DNA of 64,000 bases, from positions 2,263,317 to 2,327,316 of the forward strand of contig NC_021692.1 of the NCBI RefSeq assembly GCF_000247815.1. The letters run 5' to 3'. The notes beneath the pieces were generated by a model. The model saw only the letters and a list, made by a program, of their open reading frames with translations, made no database searches and was not told the DNA's origin. Position 1 is the stretch's first letter. Each line of letters begins with the position of its first letter. This document shows, in pieces, positions 1-11,798 of the stretch. A program made the translations under genes and the position numbers. This DNA is from Ficedula albicollis (Eukaryota > Chordata > Aves > Passeriformes > Muscicapidae).

Positions 1-3000
1 GAAATGTCCTCTTTTATACAGCCCTGGGAGCTTTCCAGTCTTCCATTATCTTTGATATTGACAATATTCTCTGTCACTCAAAATATATTAAATTTTCAAG
101 AACTCAGAAGCGACCAGACTTCCCTCATCTTCTCATAAAATTTATAAAAAGAAAAGCCTTTATTTTAATAGAGCCTTTTCAAGCAGTCCCAAACTTATCT
201 GCGAGGGAACACACACATTTCCTATTGCCAGAACACATTCCAAAACATAATAAGAGAAACTTATTTTTGCAATAAAGCAGCTTGTATGCAGAATCTAGAC
301 AAGTAGACCAACTCTTCATTTTTTTCAGTCTCCTCAAATTTGTTTAGAAAGATTCTCTACATGACAGATTTTACCAGCCTCAACCAAGCTTGTTTTTCCT
401 CCTGAAGAAGTGCTGAGAGCTGCTTCTGGGATTGGAAGGCCCTGCTGCTTTGTGGAGACTTAGGGGAACAGATAATCCTCTGGCAAAAGGAACCGACTTT
501 GATGGCCACTTTCCCCAGTTCTGTAATTCATTTGTCTTCAGGCATCCCCCAGCCCTTGACTCAAGAAATCTCAGAAAACAACCCACAGTCCCCAAAACAA
601 CTCAGAAAACCAATGCATCTCCATCATGCCACTAAAAATTATTCCCATTCCAGGAACAAATATGTTTGAGGAACTGATAGCAGGAAAGAACTGTTTTCAA
701 TAAAGAGTTGTGATTGTTGAGTGCTTCCAGGCCAGAGCAGCTCCTTCAGCTTCCAAAAAGGAGACACCACATTGCTCACAGGCATCAAAACTGGCCAAAT
801 TCCCAATCTTGATAGAAATGCTTGCAAATCAAATAAAAACATTCATCAGTTTTGAAAGAAAAATCAGTGAAAAATGTTACAACAAATTTCTTTGCCAGCT
901 CTGCTGCTTAGGCTGCAAAAGGTTTTGTATCACCCATTTTTTATTAACCAGAAAGAAAAAAAAAATTGCTAAGCAGGATATTTAGCAAAAAAAAGGTGAA
1001 ACAAAGAGCCAGTCTTTGTGTATTGGTTATGCAAAGAGGGGATGCCTTAAATAAAAAAGAAATCACAAAAGACAGCAGGAAGAAGCAGTGTTTTGTTACT
1101 CATCAGCCCTCTCCCCTGTTCCACCTGTCCCACATAATTTCAGAGATTTACAACACTCCTGACCATAAAGCTGAAGTAGAGGGACTGTTGGAGCATTTAT
1201 GAGCATTTCCAAAATAAAGATGAAGAGTTTCACACTTCCTGGGAGGGAAAAGCAGTATTTGAGAGCTCCAGCACAGTGTGGACTCAACAATGGGCCAGCT
1301 GAGAGTGATGAGAGCTTTGCCACCTCGGCAAGCACCAGGAATTTCAGATTCTAAGCATTTGCCAGATGCATATTAAGGGGTTTGCAGTGAATGGCTACCA
1401 AATAAATAGCCACAGGGCACTGAGCTTTTCTTCTTGTCTCAGCTTTGCATACACCTGCCAGAACAGCTTCCCAGAAAAGGCAATCATTTAAACTCACCTC
1501 TAATTTAATCTGGCCCTCCAGGGACAGGAGATAACTGGTTCTAATCAAATAATATGAATATATTTGAATTTAGTACCATCAGTCAACATTATAAACACGT
1601 GGCACATACAAATTGAAAAAAAAAATTGAAACCATGTTTAGCTTTAGTTCTCCCAACCACTTCAGAACTACATCATGAATGAAGTCAAAAAGGATTTGTT
1701 TCATGCTCTTTAGGATCTTGTCTTTTTAGCTATCATGTCCCACAGTATTTCCACATACAAAATATAATGGAGGAAAACTAGGGTGATGGATTTCAGGTCA
1801 AATGATACTCAATTTCTCCATCAGTATTGGGGAAAGGAAAGAACAGGATCCACTCAGTAATCACTGAACTCCCCAGCTATGCCCCAAACTTTACCTCTAA
1901 AAAATGTACCAGGATCCTGAATTCAAATCATTAGAACAGTTCAGAACATCAGAACAGCTTTTGTCAGCTCCAACTACTGACCTAACCTGGTCATTTCTAC
2001 CATCTGTAGCTATGGCTGCCTCAGTGGCTACATTCATTTCTCCATGAAACTGGGAAGGATCCACCTTCCCATCTTTCAAATACTCATAAAGAAGTCAAAT
2101 TCCACTAAGGTTTATATCTCTGCCAAGGGATGTCTCTGCCCAAATCTCCTTTATCAAAAGTAATGACAGGTGGGAAGATTTGTGCTTTTCCATTCCTGCA
2201 TAATATGTCTGTTGTCACCCTCTTACATAGAACAAAGTATTCTCTTTTAAAAGAGGTAAATCAAAGTACCCAGAAGAAAGATGGTTTGCATTTGGATATA
2301 CAAGTTAGAAGCTGAACCCAAAACAAAACCCTGGCTGTCTCATTTCCAATTAAATAGTCCAGTTTAGAGAAGGGATTTGGAGGACTTTTTGTGGTGTTTT
2401 GCAACATGAGTGTTCAATTGAATCTTGGATCCTTTCAAAATTTGTATAAAGAGGGAATGCATGGACCAACAAGTGGCTCTCCTCTTCTACATCTCTCCAA
2501 GACAGGAGAGTCATGGTGAGTGGGAGCAGCAGCAGAATGGATTGAAGTTCTGTGTAACACAATGGGGGTGTTAGCAGGGTGGTTTTTGGGGTAGAGAAGC
2601 AGAGTCTGGCCTGTCCCAGTCTCTGTTCCAACTTTGACAAAAACATGTTTCTCATCACAGGAAGCCAGTGAAGAATTTGCCCCTGGGAATGACAGAAGCT
2701 CCAGCTGGAAGAGGGCTCAGACAGGATTAGAGGCAGAACAAAAAGGTCAGGCTTTCATCTGTGTGCAGTGGCACTTTCTGGTCTGAAGTATAAAAAGCAA
2801 TTTTGCTATGGAAGGTTTCTGGAATGTCCATGACAAAAATTGACTGAAGCCTATGGTCTGCTATGGAGGTACCCTCCTTGCTTTAAACAAATTGTACTTG
2901 CATATCTCTGGCAATATCTCAGCTCACCAATCCCACACAGTGGCCTTGCCAGCTGACAGAACTGACCCAGTGGTTTTCTCTTGAGCACAGCCCACAGCCA

Positions 3001-4598
3001 CCCACAAGACAACTTGTTTGGAGAGCTCTAATTCTGACCTCCTCCTAAAGATTCCCTCTTCCTTCTCTATGAAAATTCAGGTTTATGAGACACCTGTATT
3101 CATATTCCACTCCTGCATTGCTTTGATGACTTCATCTCTCAAAATCTTCACACTCTTGTGGCTCTGTTTTGGAGAAAAACTATTAACCAGCCCCAGTGCA
3201 AATCAGAGACAATAATAAAGCATCAAGCAACAAGTGTATCAGAGCTGAGAAAGGAGAGAAACTGCATCAACAAGCAGTTGTGCTTTCTATTTCTTTAAAA
3301 GCCAATGTCAGGTCAGCAAGGCTTTTCTAATGGTTCCTAATCAAGCAGAAATCCTGCAGCCACTTTGGATCAGCAAAAGAAGCCAAGATGGGATAGAGTG
3401 TGTCAGGTGGGCTTGTCCAAATGTCCTTTGTAAGAGGTGCAAGATTAGCTTTCTTTTGTTTCTTTGGACATCAAGAAGCTTTCCCAGTCTTTATGCAAGG
3501 AGCAGATACATGAGGCATTTAATCCTTTATTTCATCTTATTTCTGCCCATTATCATAATCAGAAATTTTGCAGGAAGATGCAAGAACCCACATGTTAGGC
3601 AATTAAAAAGCATCTGGCCTGAGGAGAAACAACTTATCCTGAAGGATCTAAAAGCCTACAGACCTTTTGCAAAAGGCTGCACTTCTGCTGAAATGGTTTT
3701 ATTTGGAGATCAAACTGCTATAATAAAATTCTGAAATAATAAGAGGAGAGGAAGTTGGCATCTCAGCCAGCTGAGACTGGACTAATACTCTGAATGTCTA
3801 AAAATTTAAGATTTACTCTAAAATCTACTTTTTATGTAATTATGGATGTTTTAATTAACCATAAATTTTCTTCTCAAAATCCTATTAATAAACTGGCCTC
3901 TCTAACACTGAAGTTAGATCACATTGCCTGTAAAAAAAACCACCCTGTATCCATTTTACATAGACTCACCATTACTTAATGTCCTTTCACTTTCACTATG
4001 AATAAACAGTGAGTTTTCACTTACACATTCTGCAGATTTCATTTCATCCCAGCCTCAGATATCCCACTTTTAAAAGAACAGTCATGGATTTTACAACTTT
4101 AATAGTGCAGAGACCCCACTGTTCAGAGAGAAGAGGATTAGATGCTTAACTAATTCATTTGTTAAAATACTGTCTAAATTAAGAAATAATGCAATCATAG
4201 AGTTACACCCTACAACTTTTGGGGCAGTAGGACTTGTAGCAGCCAGGGCTACCTTCCAGAGAGTTACCTTCCTTGAACTTCCATAAACTCACCCATTTTG
4301 AACAGCCTTTTCACATTCTGGATCTCTAATGCTCTCATGATATTTAAGTGCCAGAACTAGTCACCAACAGGGCTCCAATCCAATAGGCAATAATTGCTGG
4401 AAATTCTCCTCATTTCCTAGCCCTCTCCTACACCCCTTCAAGACAGAACTGAGAAAAGTCTCTCCTGCTCTCCCCAACCCTTTTTGGCTGAAGCCTGTTC
4501 CAATTTCACCCTGTAAACACCTGATATGAACAGATGAACTGGGAGGGGCCAGCAAGCTCTTCACAGTTTCAGGGGGGTGGAGGTAAACAGAAAAATAG
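1..4598. other. Distal part of MTOR intron 28, upstream of ANGPTL7
   Basis: Noncoding. It lies between the left edge and the ANGPTL7 TATA box. I looked on the minus strand for the next MTOR exon (continuing after the residues of exon 28) and found none, so intron 28 continues past the left edge. The open frames here are short, with no recognisable protein similarity. No transposon family is obvious by eye. Confidence 0.6.
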
Positions 4599-4606
4599 TA
4601 TATAAG
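4599..4606 (+). promoter_or_regulatory. ANGPTL7: TATA box of ANGPTL7
   Basis: TATATAAG lies about 200 bases before the ANGPTL7 start codon. A start site 25-30 bases downstream (near 4,630) would give a 5' UTR of roughly 180 bases, in which I see no upstream ATG. A focused TATA promoter fits a tissue-restricted secreted protein. The MTOR and UBIAD1 promoters in the window look CpG-island-like instead. Confidence 0.65.
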
Positions 4607-4807
4607 ATGCTTTGAGACAGACTTCCAAAGTCATAGACTCCGACAGGAGGGGTCTGAAAAAAAGCCACTTCCTCAGGCTCCACCTTCAGAGACTCACTTC
4701 ATTGGAAGCAAGGAAGGTACCAGGCTGCTGCAAGAAATTTTATACCTATCCCAGCTGCATTCAGACTACTGCAGTCAGCTGGAAGGTTTCTGTTGCTGTA
4801 AGCAAAA

Positions 4808-5180
4808 ATGCCACTAAGACCCAGGGTTGAGCTGGCGTGGCTCTGCATTGTCGCTGTGTCTGTGGCGATCTACCCAGCCCTGCTGCAGAAACCTCCCAAG
4901 AGGAGAATGAGCAACGCACAGCCCAAGGTGCCAGGCTGCTGTGAGGAGATCAGCGAGCTCAAGCTGCAGGTGGCCAACCTGAGCAGGATGCTGCAGGAGC
5001 TGAGCAAGAAGCAGGAAGGGGACTGGGTGAACGTGGTGATGCAGGTGATGGAGCTGGAAGGGAGCACCAAGCAGATGGAGTCGCGCCTCATCGACGCCGA
5101 GAGCAAATACTCCGAGATGAACAACCAGATAGACATCATGCAGCTGCAGGCAGCCCAGACAGTCACACAAACATCAGCTG
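4808..5180 (+). CDS. ANGPTL7: ANGPTL7 coding exon 1
   Basis: Residues 1-124 plus one base: signal peptide and the whole coiled coil. Ends in ...TSA before donor gtaagg. The ATG is the first one after the inferred start site; its context (aaaaATGc) has A at -3. Confidence 0.93.
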
Positions 5181-8100
5181 GTAAGGAGGGGGTCGCCAAG
5201 CTCCCAGATTCACCTCTCAATGCACAACTAATGACTAGTTCCTAGTGCCAGCATGTCCTGCATGCACACTGAGTGCTGCTGCTTAGGCAGTGAGCTTGAG
5301 AAAACTACTATGAATTTCTTCCTTTGTATTTTATATCTATGTCTGTTTTTAAGGAGTGCAGAAACTGGTGCTGCATTTCTACAGTGAGGAATTCAGTTTA
5401 ATATTTCATTTTCTGAGCACTACAGTACCAATCCTAAAAGAATGGGAGCTGGCTTGGTAAGAGAATAGCTCTGGCAGTAATAACCTCTGAGTTCACAGTG
5501 CTGACAGGAGACTAGAAATTGTTAGAACAATTACAAATGCTCTCCAGGAATTATTAAAGATTTTAATTTTATTTTTATGACTATGTCTGAACCAGAGTAT
5601 AAAAGAGTGATCAATTATTTCTGAATGACAATTCTTAAAAATTCAAGGCTGTAGATGAAGCAAGATACAAACTGTGATATATACCTAGCCAGACCACAGT
5701 TAAATTCTTCAAAATTCTCTTCCCTGAGGGAAAATTTCACTGCACACAGTGATTGCACAGGCCTGTACTAAATGTGGAATGCAGGTGCATTTTTAGGTCA
5801 GCTACCTGTAAAGGTACTTCTAGAAAAAAACATCCTCTTTGTTGACTTTCACTGCAAAGAGCTTAAATTGTCTCTATCTCAACTTTGTTTGCCAAAAGAC
5901 TTCACTTGGATGCTTTTTTTTAACATTAAGGAAAAACTTCTAAATCTATTTACTTAATTCTTCCTCTAAAATAGTTCCACCTGGTTAGTTCTGACACATC
6001 ACTATTTACAGTAGGCCTTAAAAAAAAGTTACACCAAAAGTCTCTTTGAAGCTGGAGAAAAAAGTTACACAGAGCAGAAACTGGCCCAGAAGGTATTTAA
6101 GACAGCTGTGTCTCACCTTACCAGGTAAGAGACATTTTTGAGAACTGTCAGATATTATAAAGCCTTGCTTCAGCTCATTTATCCTCCTCAGAATAGCTGT
6201 GCATCTTACCATCTTCAAGTCAGTTCTTGCACCAGGGAGAAAAGAAGCTTTCACAGACTGAATCATTGCAGCTAAAAGGCACCTTCTCTGTCACAGAGTG
6301 CAGAAAGGGCTGGACAAATATCCCTCATCCACAAACCTGGCCAACCTGTTCACACACTCAAAACACACACCTGGCAGCAGGCCTGGCCATCCCTCTGGAT
6401 GAGTCTTTATTACTTAGGAGGGGGTCAGCAAATATTATATATTATATTTTTATACTTTCCAGCAAATATACTGGATACAAAGTACACAAATATACTTTCC
6501 AGCACATACACACAGTGGCAATGTGATGAGAAAGCAGAGATGTCTTTTTGTGCAGCAGAGGTTAAAAAAAAATTAAAATAAATAAATTAATAAAAATCAC
6601 AAAATCCCAGTATTACAACACCTTTTGCAAATGCATACATTACTCAAAACTAAGCCATTTCAGGGAAACATTAGACTTGTGGAAAGCCTTCTTCATTACT
6701 GCTTGTATTACAAACTAAACTTTGCAGAAAGCACCTTCAGAGAAGAGGAGTTCTTGCTGCTCAGATTCTCACTTTCTGGTTCTGATTCAAGTAGATGCTG
6801 TTTATGACTGCTCATCACTTTACCAGAGGAACTACCGAATTTCTGGTGTTTACAAGCTACCTCCTGATGAATTTTTGGGAATTCCAGATCTGGAGGTAAG
6901 GATATTCAGTATACAATGTATATTACATCATTTAAAATACAATCAAGAAATATTTCTCTACAGAGATGAAAAAAGCACACAATTTTGGTACCCATCACTT
7001 GTCATCAGCATCTTTATGTAACCAAACTTCAAGGATAGAAAGAATGTACATTTAAGAGAGAAAATAGAAAAAGGTTTATCTAATAATTTTTTGCCATAAA
7101 AAAATCTCTTCATGTTGTGAAATCTTGGAACAATGTCTTGTGTTAAGAGAAGTGAATCTTCCTAAGACTACTGACAAGAAACCACTGCCTTTTTTTCCTA
7201 TTCCAGGTGTTCTGTGACATGGAGACAGATGGAGGTGGCTGGACTGTCATCCAAAGACGTAAAGTTGGTTTGACATCCTTCAATAGGGACTGGAAACAAT
7301 ACAGGGAAGGATTTGGCAATATTAGGGGAGACTTTTGGCTGGGAAATGAAAACATCTACCGACTTTCAAGACGCCCCACTGTTCTGCGAGTAGAGTTGGA
7401 GGTAATTTTAATTTTTTAATTTTAATTTTTAATTTTGGTTCAGATTCGCCAGTACCAGATACCATCTCCTATCTCTACAGGAGGCCCAAAGAATTTAAAT
7501 GCTTTAATTACATGAGAAGGGAGTAGGATCAACCTAGGAATACATTCAAACACAAACAGAAGTATGTTCTCCCCTGTGCAACGTCAGTGGCACAACCTTC
7601 TGTCTGCACACAGAATGCATGGAATTCTTGGAAATCCTGCAGAAGCCACTGCAGACAGAGATCAAACAGATTGATCAGCACAGATTTAAAAATTCAAAAA
7701 GACATGTCCCATAAAGTTTGCAAGCCTCTGAGTCTTTTCATTTTGCAGCACTTCCTTCCAGGCAGGGTACAAGAGTTTGCATTGTATTACCCTCAATTTC
7801 TTCAGTCTGTTATAGGCTTGGGTTTGACTTAGACTAGTTTATAGTTGGTACAATAGCTTTGAGGGATGGGATATGTGTAAACTGAAAGGCTTAATATCTA
7901 AAAGTCACAGTTTCAGAGAGGAAAAAAATTACTTGAGGCAGCGCATTGACATAAGGATATTGAATGCAAGAGCTGCACATCTGCTTTCCTACATATTGTA
8001 CAATACCAGACTTGGAAGTTTCAGGCTTTGCTCTGGAAAGTTCCTTTGCCTTAAAAGAGCAGTTTCTGCAGTCTGAGACAGTAAAAATACAGGTATATAA

Positions 8101-9446
8101 TCATGGCTGCTGGAGGTTTTTCATAACTAACAGGACTGATTTCCTCTCCCCTGCTGTGCGCAGGACTGGGAAGGTAACACCCGCTATGCCCAGTACAGGC
8201 AGTTCACCCTGAGCAATGAGATCAACAGCTACCGGCTGTTTGTGGGGAACTACAGCGGGAACACGGGCCGGGACTCGCTGCGCTACCACAACAACACGGC
8301 CTTCAGCACGAAGGACAAGGACAACGACAAGTGTGTGGATGACTGCGCCCAGTTCCGTAAAGGTACGACACACAAACTCCTCCTGTCCCCAGAGAGCCCA
8401 ACGTTCCCTCTTTCCATGCAACTAGTAACATCTGAATGGCAAATCAAGGGAGAGGTGACCAGTTGTGGAAAATACACTTATGTGGGAAATCTGGCAGTTA
8501 AAGCTGGTTTACAGAGAGCCAGACTGTGTCTTACAGACATCAGCACCCTTAAGTAACTGTGTGCTCTCATTGCACACAGTTACCCAGCTCATTATAGCAT
8601 CTGCCAGACAATCTCACATGCTGATACAATACAGTGATACAGCAAGTTGTTCCTTAATGTCTATCAGATTATTTTTTTCTTATATTTTTGTAAGCTTTCA
8701 AGTCCCAGTATTAGGCACCTGTAAATCTCCTGTATTCAACTCCATTCAGCTTGACTTGTGATCTTTATTCCCTATTACAAGCCTCTAATGAGGTTACACT
8801 CTTCATTTAATTTAGTATCTTTATTTGAGTTCTGTCATAGTTATCTTCATTACATCTTGCTCTTTAATTTCCCCATTGTGTCCCACACAACACATAAAAA
8901 ATGTTGATCTCAGTCTCAATAAATACTCAGAGAGTTCAGGGACTTTTTAAACACCTTAAGATGCTCAAGCGAATTACCCAGGTTCATTTCCTATGCTAAT
9001 TCACTGAGTCAGAATCAGAAACATGTCAAGGAAATATTCTAAGAGGAATGAGCAACTAAATGAAAAGCTACTGGATTAAATTGACTATAGAGCTGTAATG
9101 CCTTTAAGTTCCTAAATATCTATGTTAAGTTTTAAATTTACCTACAACCTCAATTATTAAAGCCATAGGCTCCAGGGATTAAATGCTGCATTCTGCTCTG
9201 CACTCTCCTCTGAAAAAAGCAGTAATCATTAATACAAATGACTCACCAGGAATATATTAATTTGTTTCCTAACAAGGTGGATATTGGTACAACTGCTGCA
9301 CAGATTCCAACCTGAATGGGGTTTACTACCGCAAAGGAGAGCACACCAAGAGCATGGATGGAATCACCTGGTACGGGTGGCACGGCTCCACCTACTCACT
9401 CAAGAGAGTAGAGATGAAGATCCGCCCAGAGGAGTTCAAACCATAG
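4808..9446 (+). CDS. ANGPTL7: ANGPTL7, angiopoietin-like protein 7 (complete gene, 5 coding exons)
   Basis: Secreted angiopoietin-like protein, known in mammals from the cornea and trabecular meshwork, where it affects extracellular matrix and eye pressure. Joining 4808-5180, 6795-6895, 7207-7401, 8164-8362 and 9277-9446 gives 345 residues, against 346 in human. Residues 1-26 form a signal peptide (basic start, then a hydrophobic stretch). The Cys-Cys pair at 44-45 precedes a coiled coil to about residue 120 and a sequon at N57. The fibrinogen C-terminal domain runs from about 125 to 345, with the FCDME, GGGWT, FWLGNE and WYGWHGSTYSLK blocks. All introns are GT-AG and the frame closes at each junction. 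The gene is nested in MTOR intron 28 on the opposite strand, the same arrangement as in mammals. Confidence 0.96.
6795..6895 (+). CDS. ANGPTL7: ANGPTL7 coding exon 2
   Basis: Residues 125-158, beginning the fibrinogen domain (AVYDCSSLYQ then SGVYKLPPD). The acceptor is a rather pyrimidine-poor tcaagtag and the donor is gtaagg. Confidence 0.93.
7207..7401 (+). CDS. ANGPTL7: ANGPTL7 coding exon 3
   Basis: 65 residues, VFCDMET to RVELE, carrying the GGGWTVIQRR core of the fibrinogen domain. Acceptor ttccag, donor gtaatt; both junctions are in phase 0. Confidence 0.94.
7402..7437. repeat. (TTTTAA)n-like microsatellite
   Basis: Imperfect AT-rich hexamer repeat beginning right after the exon 3 donor. 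It is low-complexity intronic sequence. Confidence 0.7.
8164..8362 (+). CDS. ANGPTL7: ANGPTL7 coding exon 4
   Basis: 66 residues plus one base, DWEGNTRYAQ to CAQFRK. Contains the acidic calcium-binding-type segment TKDKDNDKC and sequons NYS and NNT. GC-rich compared with the flanking introns. Acceptor gcgcag, donor gtacga. Confidence 0.94.
9277..9446 (+). CDS. ANGPTL7: ANGPTL7 coding exon 5 (terminal)
   Basis: Final 56 residues counting the split Gly, ending RPEEFKP then TAG. Contains the conserved C-terminal WYGWHGSTYSLKRVEMKI block. Acceptor aacaag. Confidence 0.94.
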
Positions 9447-10820
9447 AAGGAATCAACAGTGGATTGTACAGCTACATGATGTCACCATGCAAAAGGTGGG
9501 CAAGGAACAGCCAAATAATTTTTCATTTCATCCAGTACATGCAAGAGCAATGTACTGGTGATGTATACAAACACTGCAACAACAATCACAGCCACCAGGA
9601 TTATCAGGGCTCAGGCTTGTTTCCTCCTCTTCAGGCTCTTTCCAAAGGGAAAAATATTGTGTTAGAGTAGGTTAGAACTGAATGCACTTATAGCACCTTC
9701 AGAAAACCTGAGGGTGTGTTTTCACTAGCAGTGTGATTACTGGTAGTGCCTTAGTATTATTAACCAGATAAGCAGTGACAGAAAAGCAAAAGCCTCTTGG
9801 CTTCCTTTCCTTCAGTGTCTGGAGCAAGCACTGCTAAACAACTCCTTTCAAGAAGTACTCAAACCACAAAAGTTATAGACTCATTTCAAGCCAGAGGAAT
9901 CAATCAGAAGTGTCCCTGATGCATATTTCTTTAGTGTATAGTAAGTGGCTTACTTTCCCACAGAGAAAAAACAAACCTCAAAAGTGTTGTGTTAAATTCA
10001 CATTGTCCAGATTCTGCCCTGAAGTTTTACTGCCACCTCCTGCTGCTGCCTCAAATAATCCCCACTGAAGGCTGCCCCAACAGATAGTAACACTGGAGGA
10101 GGATTTGTCCCATGGGCCCTCCAATGTTTACTTCTATCCACACAGATCACCTAAATGTTGATAAACTAGAAAAGAAACTTTCTGGGCGGGCCCCAAATTA
10201 TGTTCAGGTTAGAATATAAAAATGCTGTATGTCAGTAAGGCTGAGAGTGAACAGCAGGTTAGCCAAAAAAAGTCCAGACCCAGCCAAAGAACTCAATTCC
10301 AACAATTAAGGCCACTGCATTCAGGAGCAGAACACTAGTACACACCAGAGAATCCCTAAGTGCCAAAAGTTATTTCAACATAAGGGAATGATTGCTAGCA
10401 CAGCAGAATGAGGAGTATCAAAATCTGTCTTGAAAAGTACCCCAGTTGCAAGTTACCTAGAGACAGTCTGTCAAAAATAGTACACTTCTCCCTCACACAA
10501 CACAGTGTTAAAGATAACAGTTAAAAAAGAATGAGACTCCTCCTATAACCCTACCATTGCTTGAGTATGTTGGAAAAGATCGTTATCATTAATGTATCTA
10601 TTTTTATTCACCTCGAAGAGAGTTTGAATCTAGATTAGGTTGTTCAGTTCTGTGTGAAATGGAAGATAAAGGTGTCTTGGAATTTACATATGTTCAAATA
10701 TTCCTACTGCAAATTTCAACTGTGTGGAAATATAGTTGGAACTATTTTAATTGTGGTCTATAATGGATTTTTAAAGGTTTCTAAAAGTTTTTCATTTCTA
10801 ATAAATTGTTTCATTTTTAA
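9447..10820 (+). other. ANGPTL7: Probable ANGPTL7 3' UTR
   Basis: Noncoding stretch after the ANGPTL7 stop. An AATAAA at 10,800-10,805, followed by a T-rich then TG-containing segment, is the first convincing + strand polyadenylation signal. It would give a 3' UTR of about 1.4 kb, similar to mammalian ANGPTL7. The boundary is inferred. Confidence 0.5.
10800..10805 (+). terminator. ANGPTL7: Candidate polyadenylation signal of ANGPTL7
   Basis: Canonical AATAAA with T-rich sequence on both sides, in the correct orientation downstream of the ANGPTL7 stop. Confidence 0.5.
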
Positions 10821-11457
10821 GTGTGCTTTACATCAATTCTTTGCTCCTTAACTTGCTTTTTGATACACAAAAAAACAACTGTTTGAGCAACTGAGACCAA
10901 GAAAAAAACATACTGAATTCTGTATTTTCCTCAATAACATGAGGCAGAACAAAGGGTGAAAAAATAAAAGAGAAAAAAAACCTAAAAACACAATTCCAAG
11001 GAAGTAGGAGGGTTGAAAAATTCTCTGCATGAAGACAAAATTAAGTTTTTGCTCAACCAAAATCAATTTGTTCATCTCAAATAGCTGAGCTAACATTTCT
11101 GTGATATGGAACAGAGATTCACATTTTAAAACATGCAGTTAAGCACCAATCCTGTGCAGGTATTTCAGGCTAACATCCGTGTTACTGACAAAGCTCAGGA
11201 GCAACACATACTTCATAATATCTCCTACTTAACATATGAGCAATGACACCTATCTAAGCTAGATCAGCACAATGTGACGAGAAATTTCAATTAAGAACTT
11301 AAACGCTTCTGACTTATTTATATGCAGGTGCAGAAATCTGTCCCATTTAACCTGCAGTGATTTCATGATATTCCATAGTGAACTTGAAGGGTGAGAGGAG
11401 GAAATCAGAACCTTTTCCTGCACTTCTTTCTGCAAAACTTCCATGGGCTTCTATCAT

Positions 11458-11499
11458 AGTTTTAACCACACAGTTGAAAGTTTTAACCACACAGTAGAA
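11458..11499. repeat. Two-copy tandem duplication, 21-bp unit
   Basis: Two adjacent copies (11,458-11,478 and 11,479-11,499) sharing the core gttttaaccacacagt, in MTOR intron 28 close to exon 28. Confidence 0.8.
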
Positions 11500-11652
11500 G
11501 GACAGAACTCAGCAGTTAAAATTGCACATTTGCAAGTAGTTCAACAACATCTTGTGACAGAGTGAAGTGCTAAGAAATGCCTAGATTAATCCTAGTAGTA
11601 TTTTAAATTGTAGCTACTGCAAGAGCAGAAATCTCACCAGTTGTGGTCCTAC

Positions 11653-11798
11653 CTGATGAGAGACTCTAGAATAGCTGGGGTGGGACCCTTTTGAAATTCC
11701 AACTCTTTGTAGTGAAGGGCCTTAGCATATGCTCGGCATTTGGCAGCTCTTTCCCCCAGAAGGACAATGCCATTGTCATCTCTCAAAGGCAGTGGGCC
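11653..11798 (-). CDS. MTOR: MTOR exon 28
   Basis: Residues 1356-1403 plus two bases, [10 protein letters not shown] to AILESLI. Contains the first FAT-domain helices. Acceptor cttcccag, donor gtagga. The next exon is off the window. Confidence 0.95.

Noticed and set aside
1..4598. MTOR exon 29
   Set aside because: Searched the minus strand for the continuation of the FAT domain and found nothing; it must lie left of the window.
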